In this document: piece after piece, positions 7,709-13,195 of the stretch
Layout of the letters: every line of letters begins with the position of its first letter
How positions within the stretch are numbered: position 1 is the first letter of the stretch
Assembly (NCBI GenBank): GCA_937982515.1
Contig: CALJMB010000161.1
Location: 1 to 16,595 of the forward strand
Origin: an uncultured Balneolaceae bacterium
GTDB lineage: Bacteria; Bacteroidota; Rhodothermia; Balneolales; Balneolaceae
Direction of reading: 5' to 3'
Length of the DNA: 16,595 nucleotides
Translations under genes and position numbers: made by a program
The notes under the pieces: model-generated
Database searches by the model: none
What the model was told of the DNA's origin: nothing
The model's input: the letters and a program-made list of their open reading frames with translations, nothing else

Positions 7709-8615
7709 CGTATCTTTTCAGGTCGTTGTCGTCCCACTCATCGGGCCTCTTGCCTTCGGCCTGCTTTCTGATATCCAGATACTGGCTGAGTCCTTTTTGG
7801 CCCAGGGCCTTGTAAATACCCGCTTCCATGCCTTTAAGGCCGCAGATATACATCAGAGTGTTGTCTTTTTGCAAAATCGGGTCAAGCAAATCGACTGCAT
7901 CCCACAGGCAGGATTGTACATATTTTTTACTGCCGTCTGCGCGTCTGGCTTCACGAGAAATGTGAGGCAGATAGTGAAAGTTCGGGTATTTTTCAGCCAT
8001 TGGTTCAAAATAATCCGAATAGATCAGATCTGTCCGGTATGCACAGCCAAACACAAGCACAACATCATTTTGCATGCCTGCCTCAAAAAGCTCCATAATC
8101 ATACCCCTGTACGGAGCAATGCCTGTGCCCGTTGCAAAGAATAAGTAATTATAGTCTGTTGCATTTTCAGGAAGCAGAAACCTGCGTCCGCTCGGTCCCG
8201 TTACTTTTACGGTATCGCCGGGCTTCAGGTCGGCCAGGTAGTTAGAACAAACCCCCAGATACAACTTGTTACCATCCACTTCTTCGATGGTCCTTTTTAC
8301 AGTGGTAGATATAAGATTGGGCTTCCCGTACTCTCCTTTGCCGGGTGACGACACCGAGTAAAGCCGTAATTTGTGAGGCCGGCCGTTTTCATCTTGTCCC
8401 GGCGGTAAAATGCCTAGTGACTGCCCGACCCGTACCCTGCCTTCCAACTCGGTTCCCGAAATATCAAAAGTTATATGCCGGACGAAATTAGGACTCGATT
8501 CCCTGGTACAGATAAAATTCTCCGTTATCGGTACTTCAACAGGTTCTTTGGGGGTGTAGATATTAAGCTCTACGTCAGGGAGCTTGATCTCAGGCATCTC
8601 CTTAATCTCAGGCAT
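7671..8615 (-). CDS. Plant-type ferredoxin-NADP(+) reductase
   Basis: FAD flavoprotein that moves electrons between ferredoxin or flavodoxin and NADP(H). The 314 residues match the plant/cyanobacterial-type catalytic core. FAD-binding RLYSVSS is at 84-90 and GVCSNYL at 121-127. The NADP site includes GTGIAPYR (163-170), Ser220-Arg221 with KYVQ (231-234) for the 2'-phosphate, and CGLKGME (258-264). The protein ends in VEVY, with the terminal Tyr that stacks on the flavin in this class. The N-terminus contains a short duplication (MPEIKEMPEIK), so Met7 could also serve as start. Its last codons overlap the end of the converging sugar transferase gene. A 16-bp palindrome and a TATATTTG box lie upstream. 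No ferredoxin gene is in the window, and the physiological partner is unknown. Confidence 0.95.
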   Translation of the reverse strand: MPEIKEMPEIKLPDVELNIYTPKEPVEVPITENFICTRESSPNFVRHITFDISGTELEGRVRVGQSLGILPPGQDENGRPHKLRLYSVSSPGKGEYGKPNLISTTVKRTIEEVDGNKLYLGVCSNYLADLKPGDTVKVTGPSGRRFLLPENATDYNYLFFATGTGIAPYRGMIMELFEAGMQNDVVLVFGCAYRTDLIYSDYFEPMAEKYPNFHYLPHISREARRADGSKKYVQSCLWDAVDLLDPILQKDNTLMYICGLKGMEAGIYKALGQKGLSQYLDIRKQAEGKRPDEWDDNDLKRYVKPSERTFVEVY

Positions 8616-8629
8616 GGCGGAATGTATAG

Positions 8630-8645
8630 TAAATAACGTTATTTA
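8630..8645. promoter_or_regulatory. 16-bp perfect palindrome upstream of the reductase gene
   Basis: TAAATAACGTTATTTA is a perfect palindrome ending 14 bp before the reductase ATG. With the predicted start of transcription near 8678 it lies in the 5' leader, where a bound dimeric repressor could block transcription. No regulator is encoded next to it. Confidence 0.45.
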
Positions 8646-8684
8646 GACTAATTTTAAATGGCATGAAAATTGTAAATGTTCAGC

Positions 8685-8692
8685 CAAATATA
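8685..8692 (-). promoter_or_regulatory. Candidate -7 promoter box of the reductase gene
   Basis: The minus strand reads TATATTTG, an exact match to the Bacteroidota -7 consensus TAnnTTTG, about 70 bp before the ATG and just downstream of the terminator of the preceding unit. The -33 region has only a weak TTTC match, so the call rests on the -7 box and its position. Confidence 0.4.
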
Positions 8693-8734
8693 CAAGTTCT
8701 AATTTTGAAAGGATAGACCCCAAAGAGTACCCAT

Positions 8735-8763
8735 AAAAAAGCCCGCCAGTTGCCTGACGGGCT
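8735..8763 (-). terminator. Rho-independent terminator (minus strand)
   Basis: On the minus strand, AGCCCGTCAG and CTGGCGGGCT form a 10-bp stem with one G-U pair and a GCAA tetraloop, followed directly by a run of six T (the last base of the stem included in the seven). The G-U is A-C on the other strand and the T run exists only in this direction, so it terminates leftward transcription. It would end transcripts from the outer-membrane protein gene (stop at 9047) or from a small RNA in between, insulating the reductase gene. Confidence 0.85.
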
Positions 8764-8791
8764 AAAACTTAATTCATTGTCCTTCACTGTA

Positions 8792-8895
8792 GGTATCGTT
8801 CATTAGAGAACCGGGAATGGTACCTTAACCTACTAATTAGCGGATACCCTTCCATTTGACATGTTATGTTTTAGCGAACTTCTCTAACTCGTACC
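8792..8895 (-). ncRNA. Candidate structured small RNA ahead of a terminator
   Basis: The ends pair: GGTA with TACC, CG with CG across a bulge, then TTAGAGAA (8803-8810) with TTCTCTAA (8880-8887). Nested inside, GGAATGGTACC (8813-8823) pairs with GGATACCCTTCC (about 8851-8862) with one mismatch and one bulge. The result is an irregular rod of about 104 nt. On the minus strand it is followed 28 nt later by the terminator. No promoter was recognised upstream, so it could also be the folded 3' UTR of the beta-barrel gene or a degenerate repeat. I cannot assign it to a known RNA family. Confidence 0.3.
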
Positions 8896-8924
8896 GTGTC
8901 TGAGATCAACGTCTCGTAAAAGGA

Positions 8925-9008
8925 AACGCAGATACAACGGATGGGGCCGGTTTTCGCAGATAACTATATCCATCTGTGCGCATCCGCCCCATCCGCAATA
9001 CCTGCGTT
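8925..9008. repeat. Long imperfect hairpin repeat element
   Basis: The 22-base arms at 8925-8946 and 8987-9008 are inverted copies with 18 of 22 positions paired. CGCAGAT (8955-8961) and the ATCTGTGCG side (8972-8980) continue the fold inside. Arm sequences of the type AACGCAGAT...CGGATGGGG recall hairpin repeats I remember from intergenic DNA of several phyla. A related half copy at 13071-13090 supports a dispersed repeat family rather than a local oddity. Confidence 0.6.
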
Positions 9009-9046
9009 CGATAGCAACGACAGATATAGTCGTAGGCGGTATAACC

Positions 9047-9727
9047 CTAGAAATAAAACATCAGCCCCGCTGTGAAGGAGTTTCCGCTAAAGCTCGCATC
9101 ATCCAGGCTTTCCTCATTTTCATCCGGATTGAGGAAAATATACCGGTAGTCTACATTTAGAGCTACATTAGAGTTAAATGGCAATTCAATGCCAAAGCCC
9201 AGATGATAACCCAGGTTAAATTCTTCAAAATCATCCAGCCCAAGCTCTTCCAAAGCGTTATCGGGATAGTCATAAATAGTGTAATAAGCGCCTAAACCGG
9301 CAATGCCATAAGGGGCAAAGTGCTCGCCCATAGGGATAAATAACAAGACTGATCCGGTGAGTGGAATGAGCCTCGTATCTGCGGTAAAGTCCTCAATACC
9401 AAATGCCTGCTCGGTATGATATTCGGCAGCCGCCTCCAGACCAAAGACAGGGCCTATCCGCGCGCGGATCTGAAGGCCTCCGTAAAAGTTACCTTCATCG
9501 GCATCGCCAGACTTATAATATCCCAGCCGTGGCCCGATTCCTATGGTATTTTGTATAGCAGCGCTGCTTTGCATGGCTGCGCTGTTTGTTAAATACTTTG
9601 ATGTTGTTGATGAATGATGGGTAGATGAATTCTGTGCCTGCCCAAGTAAAGGGCAGCAGAGAAATGCAAATAGTGGCAGTAATAGTATGTATATTAATTT
9701 CTTCATGGCAATAGCATTTTTTTTCAT
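9047..9727 (-). CDS. Small outer-membrane beta-barrel protein
   Basis: Predicted outer-membrane porin-like barrel of unknown substrate. A signal peptide is clear: positive start, hydrophobic stretch, and a probable cut after GQA near residue 31. Met8 (9706) begins the classical form MKKLIYILLLPLFAF, so the true start may be 9706 rather than 9727. A Ser/Thr-rich spacer (about 33-60) leads to repeated amphipathic strands with alternating aromatic and hydrophobic residues and turns rich in Asp, Gly and Asn (GLQIRARIG, LNVDYRYIF). It ends in LMFYF, with the terminal Phe expected of a barrel-assembly signal. At about 226 residues it fits an eight-stranded barrel of the OmpA/OMP_b-brl type without the OmpA peptidoglycan domain. 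Its leader (9728-9941) has an elaborate fold, suggesting control at the RNA level. Downstream lies a strong terminator. Confidence 0.8.
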   Translation of the reverse strand: MKKNAIAMKKLIYILLLPLFAFLCCPLLGQAQNSSTHHSSTTSKYLTNSAAMQSSAAIQNTIGIGPRLGYYKSGDADEGNFYGGLQIRARIGPVFGLEAAAEYHTEQAFGIEDFTADTRLIPLTGSVLLFIPMGEHFAPYGIAGLGAYYTIYDYPDNALEELGLDDFEEFNLGYHLGFGIELPFNSNVALNVDYRYIFLNPDENEESLDDASFSGNSFTAGLMFYF

Positions 9728-9748
9728 AACTCAATAGCGTTATAGCCG

Positions 9749-9872
9749 GCGGTTTAATGTTTCATACGGCAACCCTGAAGTCTCGGTCTGAGTCAGGGCT
9801 ACCCAAAGGTTCGCGTGGCTAGCTTTTTCAGCGCCGGCTGAACCAGTGTGCAGAGAACAGCCCTGAAACCGC
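9749..9872 (-). promoter_or_regulatory. Candidate switch-like leader RNA of the beta-barrel gene
   Basis: On the minus strand a 7-bp closing stem pairs 9872-9866 with 9755-9749 (GCGGUUU/AAACCGC). Inside, the central element AGCCCUGA (9800-9793) has two possible partners. One is upstream UCAGGGCU (9866-9859), 8 bp and perfect. The other is downstream UCAGGGUUGCC (9778-9768), 11 bp including two G-U pairs that exist only on this strand. A further stem chooses between GGUUC/GAACC (9844-9840 with 9812-9808) and UUCAGC/GCUGAA (9842-9837 with 9832-9827). The element lies after the receiver stop at 9942 and ends 22-43 bp before the two possible starts of the barrel gene. It matches no riboswitch class I can name. 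Confidence 0.5.
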
Positions 9873-9941
9873 TCAGCATTTTAATTCATTATTTTAAAGG
9901 CGGGCAATTAGAGAAAGTTCCAACACGGCCAATACCTGCGG

Positions 9942-10313
9942 TCAGGAAGCAAAAGTAAACGATCGGCTCAAATCATGAAGAGTAACGGGTTTTGTCAGGA
10001 AGCCCATATATTCCGATTCCTGAATGCGCTCTTTATAATAATTATCTGTATTGCCGGTAATAAAAATAACGGGAATGTTAATTTTCTTGCGAATTTCGGC
10101 CATGGCCTGAATACCATCCATTTCGCCTTTCAGCCTGATGTCCATTAGAATAAGGTCTGGCTTAAGCCTCAAAGCAGATTCGATAGCCTCTTCGCCAGAC
10201 ATTACCTTCCCGATTACTTTATGGCCGAGATTCTTTACCATTTGCTCTAACATGAGTGCAATAATCATCTCATCTTCAACAATAAAAATATTTTTGGGTG
10301 TCTGATTATTCAT
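9942..10313 (-). CDS. Single-domain response regulator (receiver only)
   Basis: CheY-like receiver that is phosphorylated by a histidine kinase and signals by protein contact, since it has no output domain. All key positions are present in 123 residues: acidic pair Asp14/Glu15 (IVEDE), phospho-acceptor Asp58 (LILMDIRL), Thr86 (FITGN) and Lys108 (LTKPV). The MDGIQAM block after the phosphorylation site is typical of receivers that pair with PAS-type kinases. The chain stops shortly after the fifth helix, so no DNA-binding domain is missing by frameshift. No kinase gene is in the window. It is divergent from the nfeD cluster (247 bp apart, with a palindrome between) and lies upstream of the beta-barrel gene on the same strand. 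Confidence 0.93.
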   Translation of the reverse strand: MNNQTPKNIFIVEDEMIIALMLEQMVKNLGHKVIGKVMSGEEAIESALRLKPDLILMDIRLKGEMDGIQAMAEIRKKINIPVIFITGNTDNYYKERIQESEYMGFLTKPVTLHDLSRSFTFAS

Positions 10314-10405
10314 ATGCCTGCCTGCTGTTTTGCGATATTTTTAGTTCTCTTAATAATCAAGATCACCTCGGGAAGAATTGTTACAAAAAAATTAAAATAG
10401 TTGAG

Positions 10406-10420
10406 TTATAGCGGCTATAA
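10406..10420. promoter_or_regulatory. 15-bp palindrome in the divergent receiver-nfeD promoter region
   Basis: TTATAGC-G-GCTATAA is a perfect interrupted palindrome lying 93 bp from the receiver start and 141 bp from the nfeD start. Its position suits an operator serving both directions. The 10314-10560 gap is AT-rich and no exact TAnnTTTG box was found in either direction, so promoter positions are not fixed. Confidence 0.4.
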
Positions 10421-10560
10421 TATACGGCTGTCTGTCCTCCCAAAACATTAATATTTTATAAAGTAGTTCATTTTTGGTGAATTATTGTTATCCTGTCCAG
10501 ACCTGAGGAACCGTTTGTGATGTGTAGTCAAATTCAGTCTTTAGTGAATGGATATATAGT

Positions 10561-11025
10561 ATGGATGGCGAGATCTTAACGTGGATATTTTTGATTGGCG
10601 GTGTCATTCTGATGATACTGGAAGCCCTTCTGCCGGGCGGCATATCCTTTTTGCTCGGCCTGAGCGGCCTGCTGATTGGAATTTTACGCTTCTTCGATAT
10701 AATAACCGACCCCGGCATGTCGGTACTTGCCTGGTTTGTAACCTCTCTCGGCCTGATTTTACTTATGCGGCCATTACTCAGAAGGTATGGGGGAGGAGAT
10801 AGCTTCTTTAAGCTGGCCGATGAAGATTTTGAGGCTATGGATCAGATTGTGGATGTGATAGAACCGATATCGGCAGAAGATAATTCGGGACGGATTCGCT
10901 TCCAGGGTATCTCCTGGCAGGCCAGAACTATTGAGGGTTCCCTTCCGCGCGGGTCAAAAGCCCGGATCAAATACCGGGATAACGTCACCTGGATTGTTGA
11001 ACCCCTCGATGAATTGGAAGAGTGA
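10561..11025 (+). CDS. nfeD: NfeD-like membrane protein (short form)
   Basis: Membrane protein of the NfeD family, which is almost always encoded next to SPFH (stomatin/flotillin-type) proteins and is thought to act with them in membrane organisation or protein quality control. Three hydrophobic segments lie at about residues 6-22, 26-44 and 54-70 (including LEALLPGGISFLLGL, a typical family block). A soluble C-terminal domain follows at about 95-150, with GRIRFQGISWQAR and the end of a small OB-like beta barrel (GSKARIKYRDNVTWIVEP). There is no N-terminal ClpP-like protease domain, so this is the short form of about 150 residues. Its stop codon falls inside a heptamer repeat, and the first SPFH gene starts 72 bp later on the same strand. 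Confidence 0.92.
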   Translation: MDGEILTWIFLIGGVILMILEALLPGGISFLLGLSGLLIGILRFFDIITDPGMSVLAWFVTSLGLILLMRPLLRRYGGGDSFFKLADEDFEAMDQIVDVIEPISAEDNSGRIRFQGISWQARTIEGSLPRGSKARIKYRDNVTWIVEPLDELEE

Positions 11026-11063
11026 TGAGTATCTAGTGAGTTGTGAGCCGTCACTCAGCACTC
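11020..11063 (+). repeat. Heptamer hairpin repeat at the nfeD end
   Basis: GAGTGAT, GAGTATC, TAGTGAG and TTGTGAG run in 7-bp steps from 11020 to 11047. GTCACTC and AGCACTC (11050-11063) are the inverted form. 11020-11033 pairs with 11050-11063 at 11 of 14 positions. The nfeD TGA (11023-11025) is supplied by the first unit. The fold sits between nfeD and the first SPFH gene in the same transcript. Confidence 0.6.
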
Positions 11064-11097
11064 TACCGCGCCAACATTAATTTAAAATCCTTGCCTT

Positions 11098-12036
11098 ATG
11101 TGGACCTTTTTACTGATCCTGATTGCCCTCGGGATTTTTATCGTTACCAAAGTCTTCATCATAGTAGAAATGCGTGAAGAAGTTATTCAGGAGCGGCTTG
11201 GTAAATATAAACGCACTCTGAAACCGGGCTTCCATTTTCTTATTCCTTTTGTTGACCGCCCCGCTTACCGGCAGGAAATGCGGGAGCAGGTCATAGATGT
11301 TCCCAGCCAGACCTGTATCACAAAAGACAATATAGAGGTTGAAGTGGACGGGTTGGTCTATGTAAAAGTAATGGATTCATACAAAGCCAGCTATGGTATC
11401 GGCAACTATGCTCTGGCTGCCGTTAATCTTGCGCAAACCACTATGAGAAGCGAAATAGGGAAAATTACGCTGGATGACACCTTTTCCGAGCGCGAGCAGA
11501 TGAATGAAAATATCGTACGTGAAATCGACAAGGCATCGGATCCCTGGGGCATCAAAGTTATGCGATATGAAATCAGAAACATTCGCCCTTCCGACAATCT
11601 GATCCACACCCTGGAAAAGCAGATGGAGGCAGAACGGGAAAAACGGGCGGAGATCACCGAATCAACCGGCACGCGCGATGCCCGGATCAATGAATCGGAA
11701 GGCGGCCGGCAAAGTGCCATTCTAGTATCGGAAGCCAACCGGCAGAAACGTATCAATGAAGCCCGGGGGAAAGCAAAAGAAATTGAATTGGTGGCTACGG
11801 CTACAGCTAAGGGAATCAGGCGGATATCTCAGGCTATCGCAAAACCGGGAGGAGACCTGGCGGTCAAAACCCGGCTTATCGAACAGTTCATCAACCAGTT
11901 GGGCAGTGTTATGGAGCAGGCGAATATTTCTGTGCTTCCAACCGAAACAGCCAACCTGAAAACCTTTTTTGAAGGGGTAAATAAAATCAGCGATCACACC
12001 GATAAAGCCGTCAACAGCAAAGGAGGTAATGTATGA
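11098..12036 (+). CDS. SPFH/band-7 protein 1 (stomatin/QmcA type)
   Basis: Membrane-anchored SPFH protein, a family that forms large ring or cage assemblies in the membrane and often controls membrane proteases. One N-terminal membrane segment (about residues 2-23) is followed by the band-7 domain (about 25-185; ERLGKYKRTLKPGFHFLIPF, TKDNIEVEVDGLVYVKV, LAQTTMRSEIG). A long charged helix (about 185-265), rich in Glu, Arg and Ala with NEARGKAKEIE, and a C-terminal tail follow. The 312 residues equal the length of the next gene, and the two proteins align without gaps through the core. It overlaps that gene by ATGA, implying translational coupling and a fixed ratio, as in HflK/HflC pairs. The closest named relatives by motif are QmcA/YbbK and slipins. 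Confidence 0.93.
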   Translation: MWTFLLILIALGIFIVTKVFIIVEMREEVIQERLGKYKRTLKPGFHFLIPFVDRPAYRQEMREQVIDVPSQTCITKDNIEVEVDGLVYVKVMDSYKASYGIGNYALAAVNLAQTTMRSEIGKITLDDTFSEREQMNENIVREIDKASDPWGIKVMRYEIRNIRPSDNLIHTLEKQMEAEREKRAEITESTGTRDARINESEGGRQSAILVSEANRQKRINEARGKAKEIELVATATAKGIRRISQAIAKPGGDLAVKTRLIEQFINQLGSVMEQANISVLPTETANLKTFFEGVNKISDHTDKAVNSKGGNV

Positions 12037-12971
12037 TTATCAACATCATCAGCCAGATTATCTTAGGCATATTAGGCATCTATGTCCTGTTTAAGTTCAT
12101 TCAATCCATTCAGCTGGTCTCTACACAAAAAGCGTATATCGTTGAGCGGCTGGGCAATTACCACAAAACCCTGGGCCCCGGTTTCCACGCCCTCCTTCCT
12201 TTCTTTGATCGGGTAAAGTATCGCCAGGATTTGCGCGAAGAAACGATAGAAGTGGAGCCTCAGGAGTGTTTTACCAAAGACAATGTGAAAGTAGAGGTAG
12301 ACGGTGTAATTTATTTATCCGTAATCGATCCCGTTAACGCCAGTTATGGAATTACCGACTACCGGTTTGCAGCCGTACAGCTGGCTCAGACCACTACCCG
12401 TTCCATCATCGGCACTATGGATCTGGACGACACATTCGAAGACCGGGCTATCATCAACAAAGAGGTCGTTGATGTACTGGCTGAGATGGAAAAACCCTGG
12501 GGCATTCGCGTACATCGCTATGAGATTAAAAATATCGACACCCCCCGCACTATTCAGCAAGCTATGGAACGGCAAATGACAGCCGAGCGGGAAAGGCGCG
12601 CCACCATCGCCCGCTCCGAGGGGGTCATGGAGTCTTCTATCAACGATGCGGAGGGGGTAAAACGGGAAATTATCAACGTATCGGAAGGTGAAATGCAGCG
12701 GCGTATCAACGAAGCAGAAGGTATCGCTCAGGAAATCGAAGCCCTGGCAGAAGCCACGGCGGTTTCAATAGAACAAATAGCAGAAGCGATGTCTTCGGAT
12801 AAAGGGAAAGAGGCTATGCAGATGAGGCTCGCGGAACGATATATCCAACAACTCAAGAAGCTGGCTGATAAAAAGAATGACGTCATCATCCCGACCGATA
12901 TTACCAATTACGATGCCGTCATGAGCGGACTGTCTCTGGATAAGATCTCCATTATCCCGGAAGATACGTAG
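12033..12971 (+). CDS. SPFH/band-7 protein 2 (paralogue of protein 1)
   Basis: Second SPFH protein, clearly derived from a tandem duplication with protein 1. It has a membrane segment (about residues 5-25) and the same blocks in order: ERLGNYHKTLGPGFHALLPF, TKDNVKVEVDGVIYLSV, ASYGITDYRFAAVQLAQTT and GTMDLDDTFEDR. A long Glu/Arg-rich helix (about 185-260) contains NDAEGVKREI and NEAEGIAQEI. Paired SPFH proteins usually form mixed assemblies in the membrane, so a hetero-oligomer with protein 1 is a reasonable inference. The start at 12033 overlaps the previous stop. A 24-bp RNA hairpin begins 16 bp after the stop. The next gene starts 224 bp downstream, so the protease pair may be a separate transcription unit. 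Confidence 0.93.
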   Translation: MIINIISQIILGILGIYVLFKFIQSIQLVSTQKAYIVERLGNYHKTLGPGFHALLPFFDRVKYRQDLREETIEVEPQECFTKDNVKVEVDGVIYLSVIDPVNASYGITDYRFAAVQLAQTTTRSIIGTMDLDDTFEDRAIINKEVVDVLAEMEKPWGIRVHRYEIKNIDTPRTIQQAMERQMTAERERRATIARSEGVMESSINDAEGVKREIINVSEGEMQRRINEAEGIAQEIEALAEATAVSIEQIAEAMSSDKGKEAMQMRLAERYIQQLKKLADKKNDVIIPTDITNYDAVMSGLSLDKISIIPEDT

Positions 12972-12986
12972 AGACTGGTGCCATTT

Positions 12987-13037
12987 TGCCTTTCTACTGA
13001 TCTGATCACTCCAAGTGATCGGATCAGTGGAGGGGCA
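12987..13037 (+). other. 24-bp RNA hairpin after the second SPFH gene
   Basis: 12987-13010 pairs with 13014-13037 without interruption around the loop CCA when G-U pairs are allowed. All of the wobbles are U on the left and G on the right, so the stem is complete only in plus-strand RNA. In the other strand these become A-C mismatches. No T run follows, so it is not a classical intrinsic terminator. It may stabilise the 3' end of the nfeD-SPFH transcript or set the ratio to the downstream protease. Confidence 0.7.
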
Positions 13038-13070
13038 TTCAATTGAGACATAACAGCCTGCCTGCCGCTG

Positions 13071-13090
13071 AATCCGTCCCATCTGCGTTC
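13071..13090. repeat. Half copy of the long hairpin repeat
   Basis: The reverse complement contains AACGCAGAT, three differing bases, then ACGGAT, matching the left arm at 8925-8942 in 15 of 18 positions without gaps. The other arm is missing here, so this is a remnant of the element at 8925-9008. Confidence 0.5.
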
Positions 13091-13195
13091 CATTCCTTCC
13101 TACCTCATAGGTGAGCCTTAAGCAAACAATAACCGTGTGCTGGAACTTACCCCGCCTTTGTGCCTTTAAAATTTCATAAACCCTGAACCTAAATA

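Larger units (their letters stand above)
8764..9046. other. Gene-free stretch with two structured elements
   Basis: There is no coding sequence between the beta-barrel stop at 9047 and the terminator. It holds a rod-like inverted repeat (8792-8895) and a long hairpin repeat (8925-9008), described separately. A short repeat GAGA...TCTC (8912-8925) lies between them. With the promoter region of the reductase, the gene-free span is 8616-9046. Confidence 0.6.

Noticed and set aside
7659..8144. Plus-strand open frame of about 161 codons opposite the reductase gene
   Set aside because: The reductase reading explains the sequence completely. The shadow frame has no recognisable features.
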